Shown piece by piece: positions 11,021 through 24,102 of a DNA stretch of 64,000 nucleotides (position 1 is its first letter; every line of letters starts with the position of its first letter). The position numbers and the translations under genes are program-made. Source of the stretch: Batillaria attramentaria (lineage: Eukaryota > Mollusca > Gastropoda > Batillariidae); assembly GCA_018292915.2 (NCBI GenBank), contig JACVVK020000290.1, positions 623,001 through 687,000 on the forward strand. Direction: 5' to 3'. Below the pieces are notes generated by a model. That model was given only the letters and a program-made list of their open reading frames with translations. It did no database searches and was not told where the DNA came from.

Positions 11021-13225
11021 TTTGATTCAAACGTACGATTGCTGTGTTTGCTGCAGGTCTGAAACTTGATTGGGTGTTACCGGCAGAACCAGTTTTTTTT
11101 TTTAAAAGGGTCACCCTTTATGGCCCACAATATAAACTGCATCATGTATGATTGTGTCACTGTATTGTTGACTTTGCGTGACCCAATAATCTTGTTCATG
11201 AAAGGCCAAAGCCTTTTGCTGATTTTGTACGGAAGCGCTTAACAGTGCTGATAATTTTTCTGTAAAAAGAAAGAATATTTTCTACCCCGGTGTGTATAGC
11301 CATTTAAAAAAAAAAATGAATGTGTATATGTGAATATGTACACTACAAGCTTTGAAAATGTGATTACTGTCTACGTCATATTTTGATCATAATGGTGGTG
11401 GACATAACATATAAAGATGCTGATGTACAGAAATTGTTTATAGGTCTAGTGTTTTATCCTCCGCTTGAACATCATTCTTTTTCTTTGAATTCTGTGGTGT
11501 GCGCTGCAAGTAAGCAAATTTATATTCTTGTAGCAAACAGTTTTTGGTGCACATTACATGTTAATGATTATTCTCAACGTGCTACTGATTCTGTAGTATA
11601 TGTGCATATATATGCGTATGTATAAACAGCTTTATGTTCGAAAAGAGCATTCATTCTTTTTTATGACAGCTTTTACTCAGCTGTGAGAGTACATGTATAG
11701 TTAGGAGTAGTGCTGTGTGCTTGTGAAATCTTCATCATGGCAATCCTTTGATCACACAAAGAAAATCTTTGTCCCACTTTGGTGAAATAGGACGAGTATT
11801 ACAACAGTGCACAGTCTCAAAGAAACCCTCTTCCAGAAGTTTAGAAAAAGAATTTTTTTCTTTTACGTTTTAGTGGGATCTTTCAGATCGTAACACAAGA
11901 TTTTGTCTGGAAGCCATCCAGGATGACACTGCTCCCTGCAGAGTGTTGATAATGCCATTTGGTGTTTTTTGACTTTTTCACAACCGTGCTCCCAATGTTT
12001 GTGCAGAGCTCTTGCATACCGTTGCCAACCACACACCTAGACCCCGGGCGCTGATGCATGAGGGCGCTGTTACCAAGCACCCATAACCCCCATGTTATCT
12101 CCGCTATCACTGGGGCCACTATGCCCAATTTTTCCAATCAAAAATATTTTTCCATAAAAGTGCTGATAATTATCTTTCAACCTGTACCAAACACGATTAG
12201 GAAACCTCTGAGGAAGACCTCTTTTAAACAAATTGTTAAAAAAAGAAGTTTAAAATCACCCGATTGGCAAGGGTTGTGCACACACACACAGTGCCTGGAT
12301 ACCAGTGGGATTCCACGGTGTGAGGTCAGGGTTGGCAATGAGTTAGTGACTAAATTCACTGACACCAAAAGAAAGATAGGCAATGGCGAAAAAACAAGCT
12401 GCACAGTGGCTGCAGTATCATTCTGATCAGAAAGTGGTCTATTCAGTAAAAAAAAAAAAAAAAAAAAACTGTGTGCATTTGTGAATACTAGTCCATGGGA
12501 CAAAGTAATATGAAAGTTTTATTATGCTTTCGGCTCATTTCATACGAATATCTCTCGGACTGAAAGACATATAAGATGTTTGCAGTAAGTAAGCTTTTCC
12601 ATTCTTTGCTTCCTGTGAGAGTATTTTTGCATTTATTCAGTGTGAGCTTTGTGTCCATGCCTTATCATTTTGAGAGCACATGTACATACACTGTATTATA
12701 AGTATGTGTGAATGTTTGAACTGGAGTGTGTGAATATGTGACAGTGGCCAATACCCATTGTGAAGAAACGCTGGTGCTTGTGTAAAACTACTGCTTGAGA
12801 GGAGGTGACACCACACATGATCGGAAGGTATATATAAACGTACAAGGTACTACCAGCATATGTGACAGATGGTTGCGATGATTTGATCTATCAGTAATAC
12901 AAAACAATGGTCTTGCATAAGTTAGGGAGATTAATTTTGAGTTTGACACAAGCCCATGATAGTAGTAATAATCTATACAAACACCTCGATTTTTCTTACG
13001 GCTTATGCCGGGGTGAGACCTGAACCCCCAAGCAGCCAATGAACATTCAGTATGCAAATTGGTTTGGCAAAGCTTTTGAAATAGCCACTTGTCCAGTTTG
13101 TAATGTTGTCTTTGATAGGATTAAAAAAATCAAACAGTATCTCATGAGAATGTCAGAGAAAATGTGTCATTCACTCATGGTTTTAAATACTCTCCTATCC
13201 AGTGTGGTTGCCACAATCGATTTTT

Positions 13226-14620
13226 GGCTCCCTTGTGTAACAATGGGAGTCTATGTTGTAACCCTCCGTCGTCTGTCTGTGTGTGTGTGTGTGTGTCTGT
13301 CTGTGGGTGTGTCCGCAGTAAACCTTAACAATGGCATTTTCTCAGAATCTACAAAGAGCAGAGTCACCAAACTTGGCATGCCGATAGACAGCCATAGGAC
13401 CTTCAAAATATATAATTTTGAATGACCTTGACTCAAGGTCAAGGTCACTAAAGCTGTCTGTTTGAAAATTTTACATAGGCATTTTCTTGGCGTCTACAAA
13501 TACCAGAGGTTTTCAACTTTGCATGATGATAGACATTGATAAGAACTTTACAGATATACATGTATTCAATGGCCTTATGTGAAGGTCAAGGTCAGACAAG
13601 CTATTTTCCGCATTTCCGTAGAAAACCTTAACATTGGCATTTTCTCAGAATCTACAAACAGCACAGGCACCAAACTTGGCATGCTGATAGACAGCCGTAA
13701 GACCTTTCAAAATATATCATTCTGAGTGACCTTGACTCAAGATCAAGGTCACTAAAGCTGTTTGTTTGAAAAGTTTGCATTGGCATTTTCTTGGAATCTA
13801 CAAAAACCGGAGGTTTTAAACTTTGCATGATGATAGACATTGATAAGAACTTTACAGATATACATGTATTCAATGGCCTTGTGTGAAGGTCAAGGCTGTA
13901 CAAGCTATTTTCCGCATTTCCGCAGTAAACCTTAACATGGGCATTTTCTCAAAATCTACAAAAAGCAGAGGCACCAAACTTGGCATGCCTATAGACAGCC
14001 ATAAGACCTTTCAAATGTATCATGTTGAATGACCTTGACTCAAGGTCAAGGTCACTAAAGCTGTTTGTTTGAAAATTTTGCATTGGCATTTTCTTGGAAT
14101 CTACAAAAACCAGAGGTTTTAAACTTTATATGGTGATAGACATTGATAAGAACTTAACAGACATACATGTATTCAATAGCCTTGTGTCAAGGTCAAGGCC
14201 GTACAAGCTATTTTTGTGAAACCGTAACATTGGCATTTTCTCAGAAACAACAAACAGCAGAGGTGCCGAACTTGCCATGCTAATAGACATTGATAAGAAC
14301 TGTATACCCATACCACTTTAAATGACCTTGACTTAAGGTCAAGGTCATTAAAGCTGTCTGTTGTGAATTTCAATATTACCGTTTTTGGAGAAACTACAAA
14401 TACTAGAGGCATCCAACTTGGTGTAATGATAGACATTAATATCTTATTTGAATGACCTTGGCCCAAGGTCAAGGCCATATAGTCAGTTTTGGGGAAAAGT
14501 GTAATATTGCCAGGAACTAAGAACACCAGAGACACCTTACTTGGCTTGATGATAGATAGTGATAAGATTTTTTACAAACATACTCTTTTGAATGACCTTG
14601 ACCCATGTCACAAGGGAGCC
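13226..14620. mobile_element. Inverted-repeat-bounded tandem array, 'pearl'-like
   Basis: The ends are GGCTCCCTTGTG (13226-13237) and its exact inverse (14609-14620). Inside, after a short GTCTG/TG microsatellite, about 150-160-bp units alternate in pairs giving a roughly 310-bp period. Each unit has a stretch like TGACCTTGACTCAAGGTCA and a 'cattggcattttctt' block. TIRs plus a microsatellite plus core tandem repeats recall bivalve pearl/Helentron-like elements. The family assignment is inference. Confidence 0.65.
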
Positions 14621-14822
14621 ATGGAGGCTTTTGCCTCTCTAGTTGAAAATGCAGTCAGAAAGTCACTGGTGGCTGCAAGAAATATTACCATCTAAAAACT
14701 GTTAGATACAGAAGGGAGTTACTCCATTTCTTGGGTTATTCCCCTTACGTATGCTTTAAAATGGGATGAAACGAAAGGGCACACAACTCTGCAGAGGCAG
14801 AGTTTTACACGGCACTAGAAGC

Positions 14823-16001
14823 CTGGGCCTGATTGCCAGACACTCTCCTAGTCGGCTAGTTGTGGAAGACTTCCATAATTAGCAGGCTGCTAATCTAGAA
14901 GGGTTGCACATGTGTTAACAGCCTCACAAGCGTAGCATGCTGCTAGATTTAGGCGGCTACTAGCCTAGAACAGTTGCGCATGGTGGGTTTGCCCCTTCGA
15001 CCTGCTAAACTTCCCTTTCAAATCTGGTGTAGGTCTGAACGTACTGGAAATCTACTTACTTTTACTTAGGGCCCCTGGCTCCACGTGGAGCATAGGCCAT
15101 CGACAACCCTTCGCCATCGCACTCTGTTCTGGGCTATTCTTGCCACTCCAGTCCAGTTGGTCCCCTGCTTATATAACTCTGCCTCAGTGTCCCGCCTCCA
15201 GCTGTTGCGAGGCCGGCCTCTCTTCCTTTTCCCCTGTGGGTTCCATGTCAGGGCTTGGCGTGTGGTGCTGGATGCTGGCTTCCTGAGGGTGTGTCCAATC
15301 CAGCCCCACTTCCTCCGCAGGATCTGCTTGGTCGCTGGTTCCTGCCCTGCTCGCTCCCACAGCTCTTCGTTCCGGATCTTCTCTGGCCATCGGATGTTGA
15401 AGATGCGCCTCAGACAGGTGTTGAGAAATGTCTGGATCTTCTGCTGCATCGTCTTCGTTGTCCTCCATGTTTCGCATCCGTAGAGCAGAAACTGGAAATC
15501 TAGAAGTCAGCAAAATGGCTGGTGTCGCACATGTAATATCCGCGAGCAAAACGACTTCCACTGTACAGCCACTGAATTTATCTTTTTTTTTTTTTCTTTC
15601 ACGCCTTTTCCAACTCTTCTAGTCAGTAGGTGGTGGGAATCACCAGCCCTGAGCCACCAGGGCGCACCAAATTTAGAAAAAAATATTCATACCATGTGTT
15701 GGAATGCTTCACCGGCAGTTCATTGACTGAGACGGGGTTGACAGCAGTGACCACAGCGTCCCATGCCTCATTTGTGTTTGTGGGCATGCACACTTCTCAA
15801 TGCTGATAGCAGCCATGTTGTGTGTTGTCATAAGGTTGAAAAATCGCCCTTGTCTGTTTATTTCTCAGTGCTACCGGCCTGCTAGCTAGCAGCCAGCCGC
15901 ATGTAGGATGTGCATCGCTTCTAACACCTTCCTTCTAGTTAGCAGCCAACTAGAAGTTGGCAGCTTCTGACTTGGTGGTGTGTCGTGCAACCGGGCCCTG
16001 A
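14823..16001. mobile_element. Possible DNA element with LINE inserted
   Basis: The left end, GGGCCTGATTGCCAGACAC, resembles the inverse of the right end, GGGCCCGGTTGCACGACAC. The interior is related in part (CTAGTTGG-like blocks) and is interrupted by the LINE piece at 15060-15515. No target-site duplication was fixed. Confidence 0.4.
15066..15515 (-). pseudogene. Non-LTR retrotransposon, C-terminal fragment
   Basis: The minus-strand frame of 127 residues contains LRRIFNIRWPEKIRNEELWE, WGWIGHTLRKP, GKRKRGRPRNSWRRD and RVRWRRVV. The upstream sequence, after a short frame gap, reads LLYGCETWRTTKTMQQKI. These are the region after the reverse transcriptase of LINE ORF2 proteins. The polymerase core is absent, so it is a 5'-truncated dead copy. 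Confidence 0.85.
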
Positions 16002-16478
16002 TAGTTTGTCTATGGTTCTGGTTGTTCTGGCATGATGACATCATTTGTGTAAAAACTGTGAGAGGGGTGACCAATTGTTGATGAGTGAAAGTGAACTTTT
16101 ATCTTCTGTTAATTGAAGTAAACAAGCACATGCTCTCAAAAATCTTTAAATGTGTCTGTGTGCATGTGTGTGTAAGTGTGCGCGTGCGCATGTGCATGAA
16201 CCTTTGTCTCAAAGTGTGCAAGTCACGCAGGTGACTGGAGTGGGTGTCAGTGTGTTGATTCTTTAAATTGCCCTTTGAATAGCTGTTGGCCAGTGTGGGT
16301 GTTTCGAATTCAAGGTTTTCTCTCCCTGTCAACAACGAAATGATAGGTCTATGTGCGTTATTGAAATCTGTATCATTTAACACTCGCTGGAGTGAAACAT
16401 ATCTACAGCAGTTTGTGCGTCTCGTATGTTGCTCCAGATGGTGTGCTCCACTCAAAAAACACAATGCATGAACTGGGA

Positions 16479-16538
16479 CATGTTAGAACATCAGACTGGA
16501 GTAGCCTGACGGCTTTGCCGATCTAGCGTTCTAACATG
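16479..16538. mobile_element. 60-bp mini-transposon with 9-bp duplication
   Basis: Perfect 11-bp inverted ends, CATGTTAGAAC and GTTCTAACATG, enclose 38 bp. The direct repeat GAACTGGGA flanks it exactly (16470-16478 and 16539-16547). It is non-coding. Confidence 0.75.
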
Positions 16539-17260
16539 GAACTGGGAGAGTTTGATAAGACTAGTTCCAAGATACTCAGCATACCTCATTAAATAGTTGA
16601 TTTTCAAATACTTGAATTTGGAGGCAATATCAAAATTCTACCTCGGAACAAAGATTAGGGATAAACGTAACACAGAAGCATATATTTATTTCAAATAAGA
16701 CTAACATATTTTGCCGAGAAAAGCAAACTCCATCTATTGCAAACACAACAATGTAGAACACAGAAATCTAAGCAGCATTTGTTTAACACTGTATAGTGAA
16801 AACAAGCCTAGCAGCTGCTGTACACACGCCCCCTTAGAACCACACATTTAACTATCTGGTCCGTTTTCTAAAGAAAGATTTCACTTGTTGGTGTTAGACT
16901 TGCATTATTTTGTATATGTGTGGGTGGGGGTGGGGGGCTGCTGGCAATATTCCAAAGAAATCTTGCAGGGAATATCAGCTGAAGTTTCTCACCATACACA
17001 GCAGAAGTTACAATGCAGACCTAGTTTACTATTGCTTTCATATTCTGCCTCTCCCTCTTGGGTATGTTAGATGAGTAGGTTAGCTAAGGTGACCACAGCA
17101 ATGAATCTTGATTGTAACCTAAAGTCCTAGTACTGTATAGTTGTAACAATCAGTGACTGCATTGGTGGTTTCTCAAACCTGTGCAGCAACAACGCAAGCA
17201 GCAAGTAAGTTAAAAAAAAAAAAAAAAAAAAAACACAACCAGAAAGTTGCTCACCAAAAC

Positions 17261-20200
17261 CAGTGTTAATCAACACCACCAGAAACAATACATCGGCTGT
17301 CACCCACCAGCTTAGCACCAGATCACCTTCACCACGGCTGAATCTCCGAACCAGCTTTACACCGTCAGCATCACCATCTCAGTACATATACCAGCTGTAC
17401 ACCATCACCTTCACCACAACTGTATCTCAGTACCAGCTGTACACCATCACCTTCACCACAACTGTATCTCTGTACCAGCTGTACACCATCACCTTCACCA
17501 CAACTGTATCTCAGTACCAGCTGTACACCATCACCTTCACCACAACTGTATCTCAGTACCAGCTGTACACCATCACCTTCACCACAACTGTATCTCTGTA
17601 CCAGCTGTACACCATCAGCTTCACCACAACTGTATCTCTGTACCAGCTGTACACCATCAGCTTCACCACAACTGTATCTCTGTACCAGCTGTACACCATC
17701 ACCTTCACCACAACTGTATCTCAGTACCAGCTGTACACCATCACCTTCACCACAACTGTATCTCAGTACCAGCTGTACACCATCACCTTCACCACAACTG
17801 TATCTCAGTACCAGCTGTACACCATCACCTTCACCACAACTGTATCTCAGTACCAGCTGTACACCATCACCTTCACCACAACTGTATCTCAGTACCAGCT
17901 GTACACCATCACCTTCACCACAACTGTATCTCAGTACCAGCTGTACACCATCACCTTCACCACAACTGTATCTCAGTACCAGCTGTACACCATCACCTTC
18001 ACCACAACTGTATCTCAGTACCAGCTGTACACCATCACCTTCACCACAACTGTATCTCAGTACCAGCTGTACACCATCACCTTCACCACAACTGTATCTC
18101 AGTACCAGCTGTACACCATCACCTTCACCACAACTGTATCTCAGTACCAGCTGTACACCATCACCTTCACCACAACTGTATCTCAGTACCAGCTGTACAC
18201 CATCACCTTCACCACAACTGTATCTCAGTACCAGCTGTACACCATCACCTTCACCACAACTGTATCTCAGTACCAGCTGTACACCATCACCTTCACCACA
18301 ACTGTATCTCAGTACCAGCTGTACACCATCACCTTCACCACAACTGTATCTCAGTACCAGCTGTACACCATCACCTTCACCACAACTGTATCTCAGTACC
18401 AGCTGTACACCATCACCTTCACCACAACTGTATCTCAGTACCAGCTGTACACCATCACCTTCACCACAACTGTATCTCAGTACCAGCTGTACACCATCAC
18501 CTTCACCACAACTGTATCTCAGTACCAGCTGTACACCATCACCTTCACCACAACCGTATCGCAATACCAGCTGTACACCATCACCTTCACCACAACCGTA
18601 TCTCAGTACCAGCTGTACACCATCACCTTCACCACAACCGTATCTCAGTACCAGCTGTACACCATCACCTTCACCACAACTGTATCTCAGTACCAGCTGT
18701 ACACCATCACCTTCACCACAACCGTATCTCAGTACCAGCTGTACACCATCACCTTCACCACAACCGTATCTCAGTACCAGCTGTACACCATCACCTTCAC
18801 CACAACCGTATCTCAGTACCAGCTGTACACCATCACCTTCACCACAACCGTATTGCAATACCAGCTGTACACCATCACCTTCACCACAACTGTATCTCAG
18901 TACCAGCTGTACACCATCACCTTCACCACAACTGTATCTCAGTACCAGCTGTACACCATCACCTTCACCACAACCGTATTGTAATACCAGCTGTACACCA
19001 TCACCTTCACCACAAGTCTATCTCAGGAACAGCCGTGCAAGTGGGAGAGACAGCTGGGTTATTTTCTTTACATAATGGGTTTGTTTTGATTTTCCCCTTG
19101 TTTTATATTAGCTTTTATCATTTTGAAATTGTAGGTGTATTATCTTCATTTTAACTTGTCAGTGGTAGTCAAGTTACAAAAGAAAATGTTGCATATAATG
19201 AGACTTCTGTAGCACAACTTCACAGTCAAGGACATGCTTCTTGTGCCATAACTGAAACAGTCCTTTAATACTTGCTTAGTTATTCAAATCTTTGTTGTCA
19301 CTTGATCTTAGAATACATTTACAAAGTGCTGATTACATAACTTTTGTTTATTCCCAGATGGATTCCTTTGGTAAACGACACCAGCTGCAGAGATCCCCAC
19401 CAGTTGTGATGGCAGGAGCAAGCCACCATGTGATCACAAGTACCATATCCATCCAGTCAGTGAACCAGTTGCAGGACCAGGTACCACGCAGTCAGTGCAG
19501 CAGTTGGAGAGGCAGGTGTACAAGACGGTCTTCACTTCCAGTCAGCAAGCTAAACCGCTGTGTCACATCAACTTCACCACAACTGTACGTCGACGTATCA
19601 CAGGACCAGCCATACACCCTCATCTTTACCGAACAACTGAATTGCAGGACCAGCTACACGCCACCACCTTCACCACGACTGTATCAGGGGAACAGCTTTA
19701 TCAAATCCTCTTCACCACAACTGTATCGCAGGATCACCTCTTCAACTTCACCTGAACCACAACTGTACCATGCGACCAGATGTACACCATCACCTTCACC
19801 ACGACTGTATCAGGGGAACAGCTGTATCAGATCCTCTTCGCCACAACTCAGTCGCAGGACCACCTGCTCAACTTCACCTTAAGCACAACTTTATCGCAGG
19901 ACCAGCAGTACCACATCACCACAACTGTATCACAGGACCACCTGCTCAACTTCACCTTCAGCACAACTTTATCGCAGGACCAGCAGTACCACATCACCAC
20001 AGCTGTACCGCACAACCAGATGTACATCACCATCTTCACCACAACTGTATCGCAGTACCAGCTGTACACAATCACCTTCACCACAACTGTATCACAGGAC
20101 CGGCTCCAGTAAACAGAGGTCACAGTTTCCGCAGTCAGTGCATCAGACAGTGTCACCTCTTACAGGTGTGATCAACATGAAAACATCACTAAGGGTCACT

Positions 20201-23090
20201 AACAGTAACGACCAAACCTTATGGCTGCAGACACAATCCGGAAAAGGCGATAATTATCTCCAGAACAGGACTGACCATTGCAGTGCAGCAGTTGTAGCGG
20301 CATTCCTACAAGATCGTCTTCACTTCCAGTCAGCAAGCTCAACCACTATACCACACCACCTTCATCACAACAGTATTGCAGGCCCAGCCTTACAGCATCA
20401 CCTTCACCGCAACAGTGTCGTGGGAACAGCTCTACCACAGCACCTTCACCACAACTGTATTGCAGGACCAGCTGTACCACATTACCTGCACCACAACTGA
20501 ATCGCAGGATCAGCCATACACCAAGTAGGAGGGACAGCTGGGCTATTTTGTGCTGTTGTGAGTTTGATTTTTGGATTTTCCTCTTGTTTACTGCATGCTT
20601 TTATCATTCTGAAATATTGTTGGCGGTCAGCTCTTCAGTGGAGGGCATGCTAAGAAATAAATTTAATTTAAATTTAATGAGATTTCAGTATCACAACTCA
20701 GCAGTAAAGAACATGCTTCCTTTGCTGTAATTGAAACTTTTTAATACATTGCTTGTTATGTATCCATTCCTCATCAAATTATTGTTGTCATTATATCTTA
20801 GAAAACATTTATGAAGTGCCGATTTATTTATTGCCAGATTGATCCCTTTGCTGAAGGAGGCAAGCTGCAGAGATCACCACCAGTGGCCACCAGTTGTTAC
20901 AGCAGAAGGAGCAAGCCACCAAGTGACGTCACAAGTACCATGTGCCTCCAATCAGCACATCCACTGTACCATAGCCCCTTCACCACAACTGTAGCGCAAA
21001 ACCAGCCTTACACCATCACCCTCACCACAAGTGGATCGCAGGACCAGCTGTTCATTATCGCCTTCACCACAACTGTATTGCAGGACCAGCCATACACCAT
21101 CATCTTCACCACAAACTGTTTCACAGGACCAGCTGTACACCATCACCTTCAGCACAACTGGATCAGAGGACCAGCTGTACACCATCACCTTCAGCACAAC
21201 TGGATCAGAGGACCAACTATAGACCATGGCCTTTAATACAACTATCACAGGCCCAGCTGTACCACAACACCTTCACCGTAACTGGAACACAGGACCAGAC
21301 ATACACCGTCACCTTCACCACCACTTTCACCACAACTGGACCACAGGACCAGCCATTCACTGTCTCCTCCACCACAACTGTATCACAGGACCAGACGTAC
21401 ACCATCTCCTTTACCACAACTGTATCACAGGACCAGCTGTACACCATCACCTGCACCACAACTGGATCACAGGACCAGACATACACCATTACCTAAACCA
21501 CAACTGTATCGCAGGAGCAGTCATAGAGCATGACCCTTAAAACAACTGTATCACAGGACCAGCTGTACCACCAGACACTTCAACCACAACGCCTTCACAC
21601 AGTATCAGCTGTACCACACCATCTTCACAACAACTGGATCACAGGCCCAGCCGTACAATATCACCTTTACCACAACTGTATTGCGGGACCAGTTGTGTCA
21701 CATCACCTTCACTACAACTGTATCACAGGATCAGCCATACACCAAGTGGGAGAGACTGCTGGGTTATTTTCTGCAGTTGTGAGTTTGAGTTTTGAATTTT
21801 CCTCTTGTTTACTACATGTATCAGCTTTTATCATTCTGAAATTGTTGGTATTTTATATTTATATCTGCTAACTTGCTACAGTTTAACCAGTCAAAGCAGG
21901 TCAGGAAGATATGTTTGATAATGCTAGCTAGTTGCGGTCAACTCTTCAGTGCAGGTCAAGCTTTAAATTTATACATTTAGACTTCAGTATCACAACTCAG
22001 CAGTTCAGGACATGCTTCTTTTGCTGTAATTGAAACTTTTTGACACATTGCTCAATCATGAATTCATTCCCAATCAAATCATTGTTGTCATTAGATCCTA
22101 GATTTACAAAGTGCTAATTTGTTTATTTCCAGATTTAACCCTTTGGTAAAAGAGACGAGCTGCAGTGATCACCACCAGTGGCCACCAGTTGTGACAGCAG
22201 AAGGAGCAAGCCACCAAGTGACATCACAAGTACTGTGTGCCTCCAGTCAGCACATACACATGCCACAGCACCTTCACCACAACTGTAGTGCAAGACCAGC
22301 CCATACAACGTCCCCTCACCACAAGTGTTTCGCAGGACCAGCCGTACACTATTACCTTCACCACAAGTGTTTTGCAGGACCAGCCGTACACCATCACCGT
22401 CACCACAACTGTATTGAAGGAACAGCTGTACCCCATTACCTTCACCACAACTGTATCGCAGGACTAGCCATACACCATCACTGTCACCACAACTGTACTG
22501 CAGGAACAGCTGTACGCCATCACCTTCACCACAACTGTATCGCAGGAACAGCCATATCCCATAACCTTCACCACACCTGTATCGCAGGAAAGCTGTATGC
22601 CATCACCTTCACCACAACTGTATCGCAGGACTAGCCGTACACCATCACCTTCGCCGCAACTGTACTACAGGAACAGCCGTACACCATCACCTTCACCGCA
22701 ACTGTATCGCAGGAACAGCTGTACGCCATCACCTTCACCACAACTGTATTGCAGGACCAGCCGTACACCATCACCTTCGCCGCAACTGTACTACAGGAAC
22801 AGCCGTACACCATCACCTTCACCGCAACTGTATCGCAGGAACAGCTGTATGCCATCACCTTCACCACAACTGTATCGCAGACACACATAGTCACCTTAAC
22901 CACAACTGTCTACTTGGACCAGCTATACGCCATCACCGTCACCACAACTGTATCTCAGGACCAGCTGTACACCATCACCTTCACCACAAGTGCATCGCCG
23001 GACCAGGCATACACCATGATCTTTACAACACCTGCATCACAGGATCAGCTGTGGTACTTCCTGTTTATCTTTCTGGCATCAGTCACTTCT
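17261..23090. repeat. Higher-order repeat containing diverged 42-bp arrays
   Basis: A leader block (near 19290-19470, 20780-20960, 22080-22260), diverged 42-bp-related arrays and a trailer block (near 19040-19180, 20525-20640, 21750-21850) recur in order. Spacing between trailers is about 1.5 and 1.2 kb. The leaders share AAGTGCT/GATT, GAGCAAGCCACCA and TCACAAGTAC. The third leader has in-frame stops where the first two are open, arguing against coding. The homogeneous array at 17.4-19.0 kb sits in the first unit. Confidence 0.85.
17351..19010. repeat. 42-bp minisatellite core array
   Basis: The unit CAGCTGTACACCATCACCTT followed by CACCACAACTGTATCTCAGTAC is 42 bp. CCAGCTGTAC starts at 17391 and recurs every 42 bp to 18987 with no length change: 39 starts. 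Variants cluster: TCTCTG and CAGCTTCACC at the left, ACCGTAT at the right. Because 42 is a multiple of three, all three plus frames and one minus frame stay open (573 and 495 codons). I do not call it a gene: there is no start context, splice logic or non-repeat domain. Confidence 0.97.
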
Positions 23091-24102
23091 TGGTATTAAA
23101 TCACTGCTCAAAATGATACGTATACAGTTGATCACACACACACATTCAAACCCCTGCACCACACACATTCAAGCGCCTGCACCACAACTACCAGTTTCTT
23201 TTTATTGTAAAAAGTCACATGAGATAATGGTCAAATAATAATCAGAATGATAAGTGGTGGTGGTGAAAAAGTGAAAGCATGTACATCCAGTAAACTTGTT
23301 ATATCAAGAAAAAGTATTTTCAAGATAAATCTAGTGGAAATGATCTCTTTACAAAATTCATGGTAAATGGAAACAAAACTGTCTGTCAAGTTATTACAAA
23401 CATACTAAATGTTGGAATGGTCATAATGACCAATCCCGCTCCCCCACTGAACACCAATAGCACTGGGTCATTTGGACGTCATGACACTTCTGTGTCCAAG
23501 ATGAAGTGCTGTAATGCTTTGCTCTTTTAAAAAGCTAAAAATTCCAACAGCAACTATGGAATTTCCATCTTATGACAATTTATCATCTTATGCTAGTGAT
23601 TTATCAGTACCCCAAAATAGTTTGCTGTAAAAGGAATAGGCAGAAGGAATATATCAGCTGGTAATTTTTCCTAATGTTTTCAATATTTTTGTTCATGCTT
23701 TGTCAATAAAGTTTGCTGTTCTTTCTTTCTCGTGCTCAGCATTACTGGTTTTGATGCAGCAGACTATATTGACAAGAAAGAAATGAATACACCTTCAACT
23801 AGAGTCAAATTAATTTCAGTCCAACAATAAAGGACTCTGCCCCAGTGGACTGTCACCCAGCTCTCTTATCTTCAGAACATACTGTTGGCCACATAAAGAA
23901 AGTGATGAAAATACACCCTAAAACTCAAGTTATTACAACTCAATGAGCTGTAAATACGTAAGACGTGAAGAGAGACAATGTGTAGAAATAGTAAAAACTA
24001 TACAAACTGCCCAGATCAAATGACAGCACCGAATGTTAGAAAAGAATTAACACAAAAAAGTATAAAAGCACAATAGGTTCCTGAAGGACAGATCTCGCGT
24101 TT

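Larger units (their letters stand above)
8933..13225 (+). other. Adaptor 3' UTR and downstream non-coding sequence
   Basis: No ORF here has coding character. The region holds (TG)n tracts at 9305-9364 and 10403-10449 and a retroposed fragment at 10843-11020. The end of the 3' UTR could not be fixed: the clearest AATAAA (near 10902) is inside the retroposed fragment, and an ATTAAA occurs near 9681. Confidence 0.4.

Noticed and set aside
17263..18984. 573-codon plus-strand and 495-codon minus-strand frames
   Set aside because: Both are products of a 42-bp repeat whose length is a multiple of three; several frames are open at once, and no start context or non-repeat domain supports a gene.
17351..19010. 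CRISPR-like regular array
   Set aside because: Units are contiguous with no unique spacers, and the DNA is eukaryotic.
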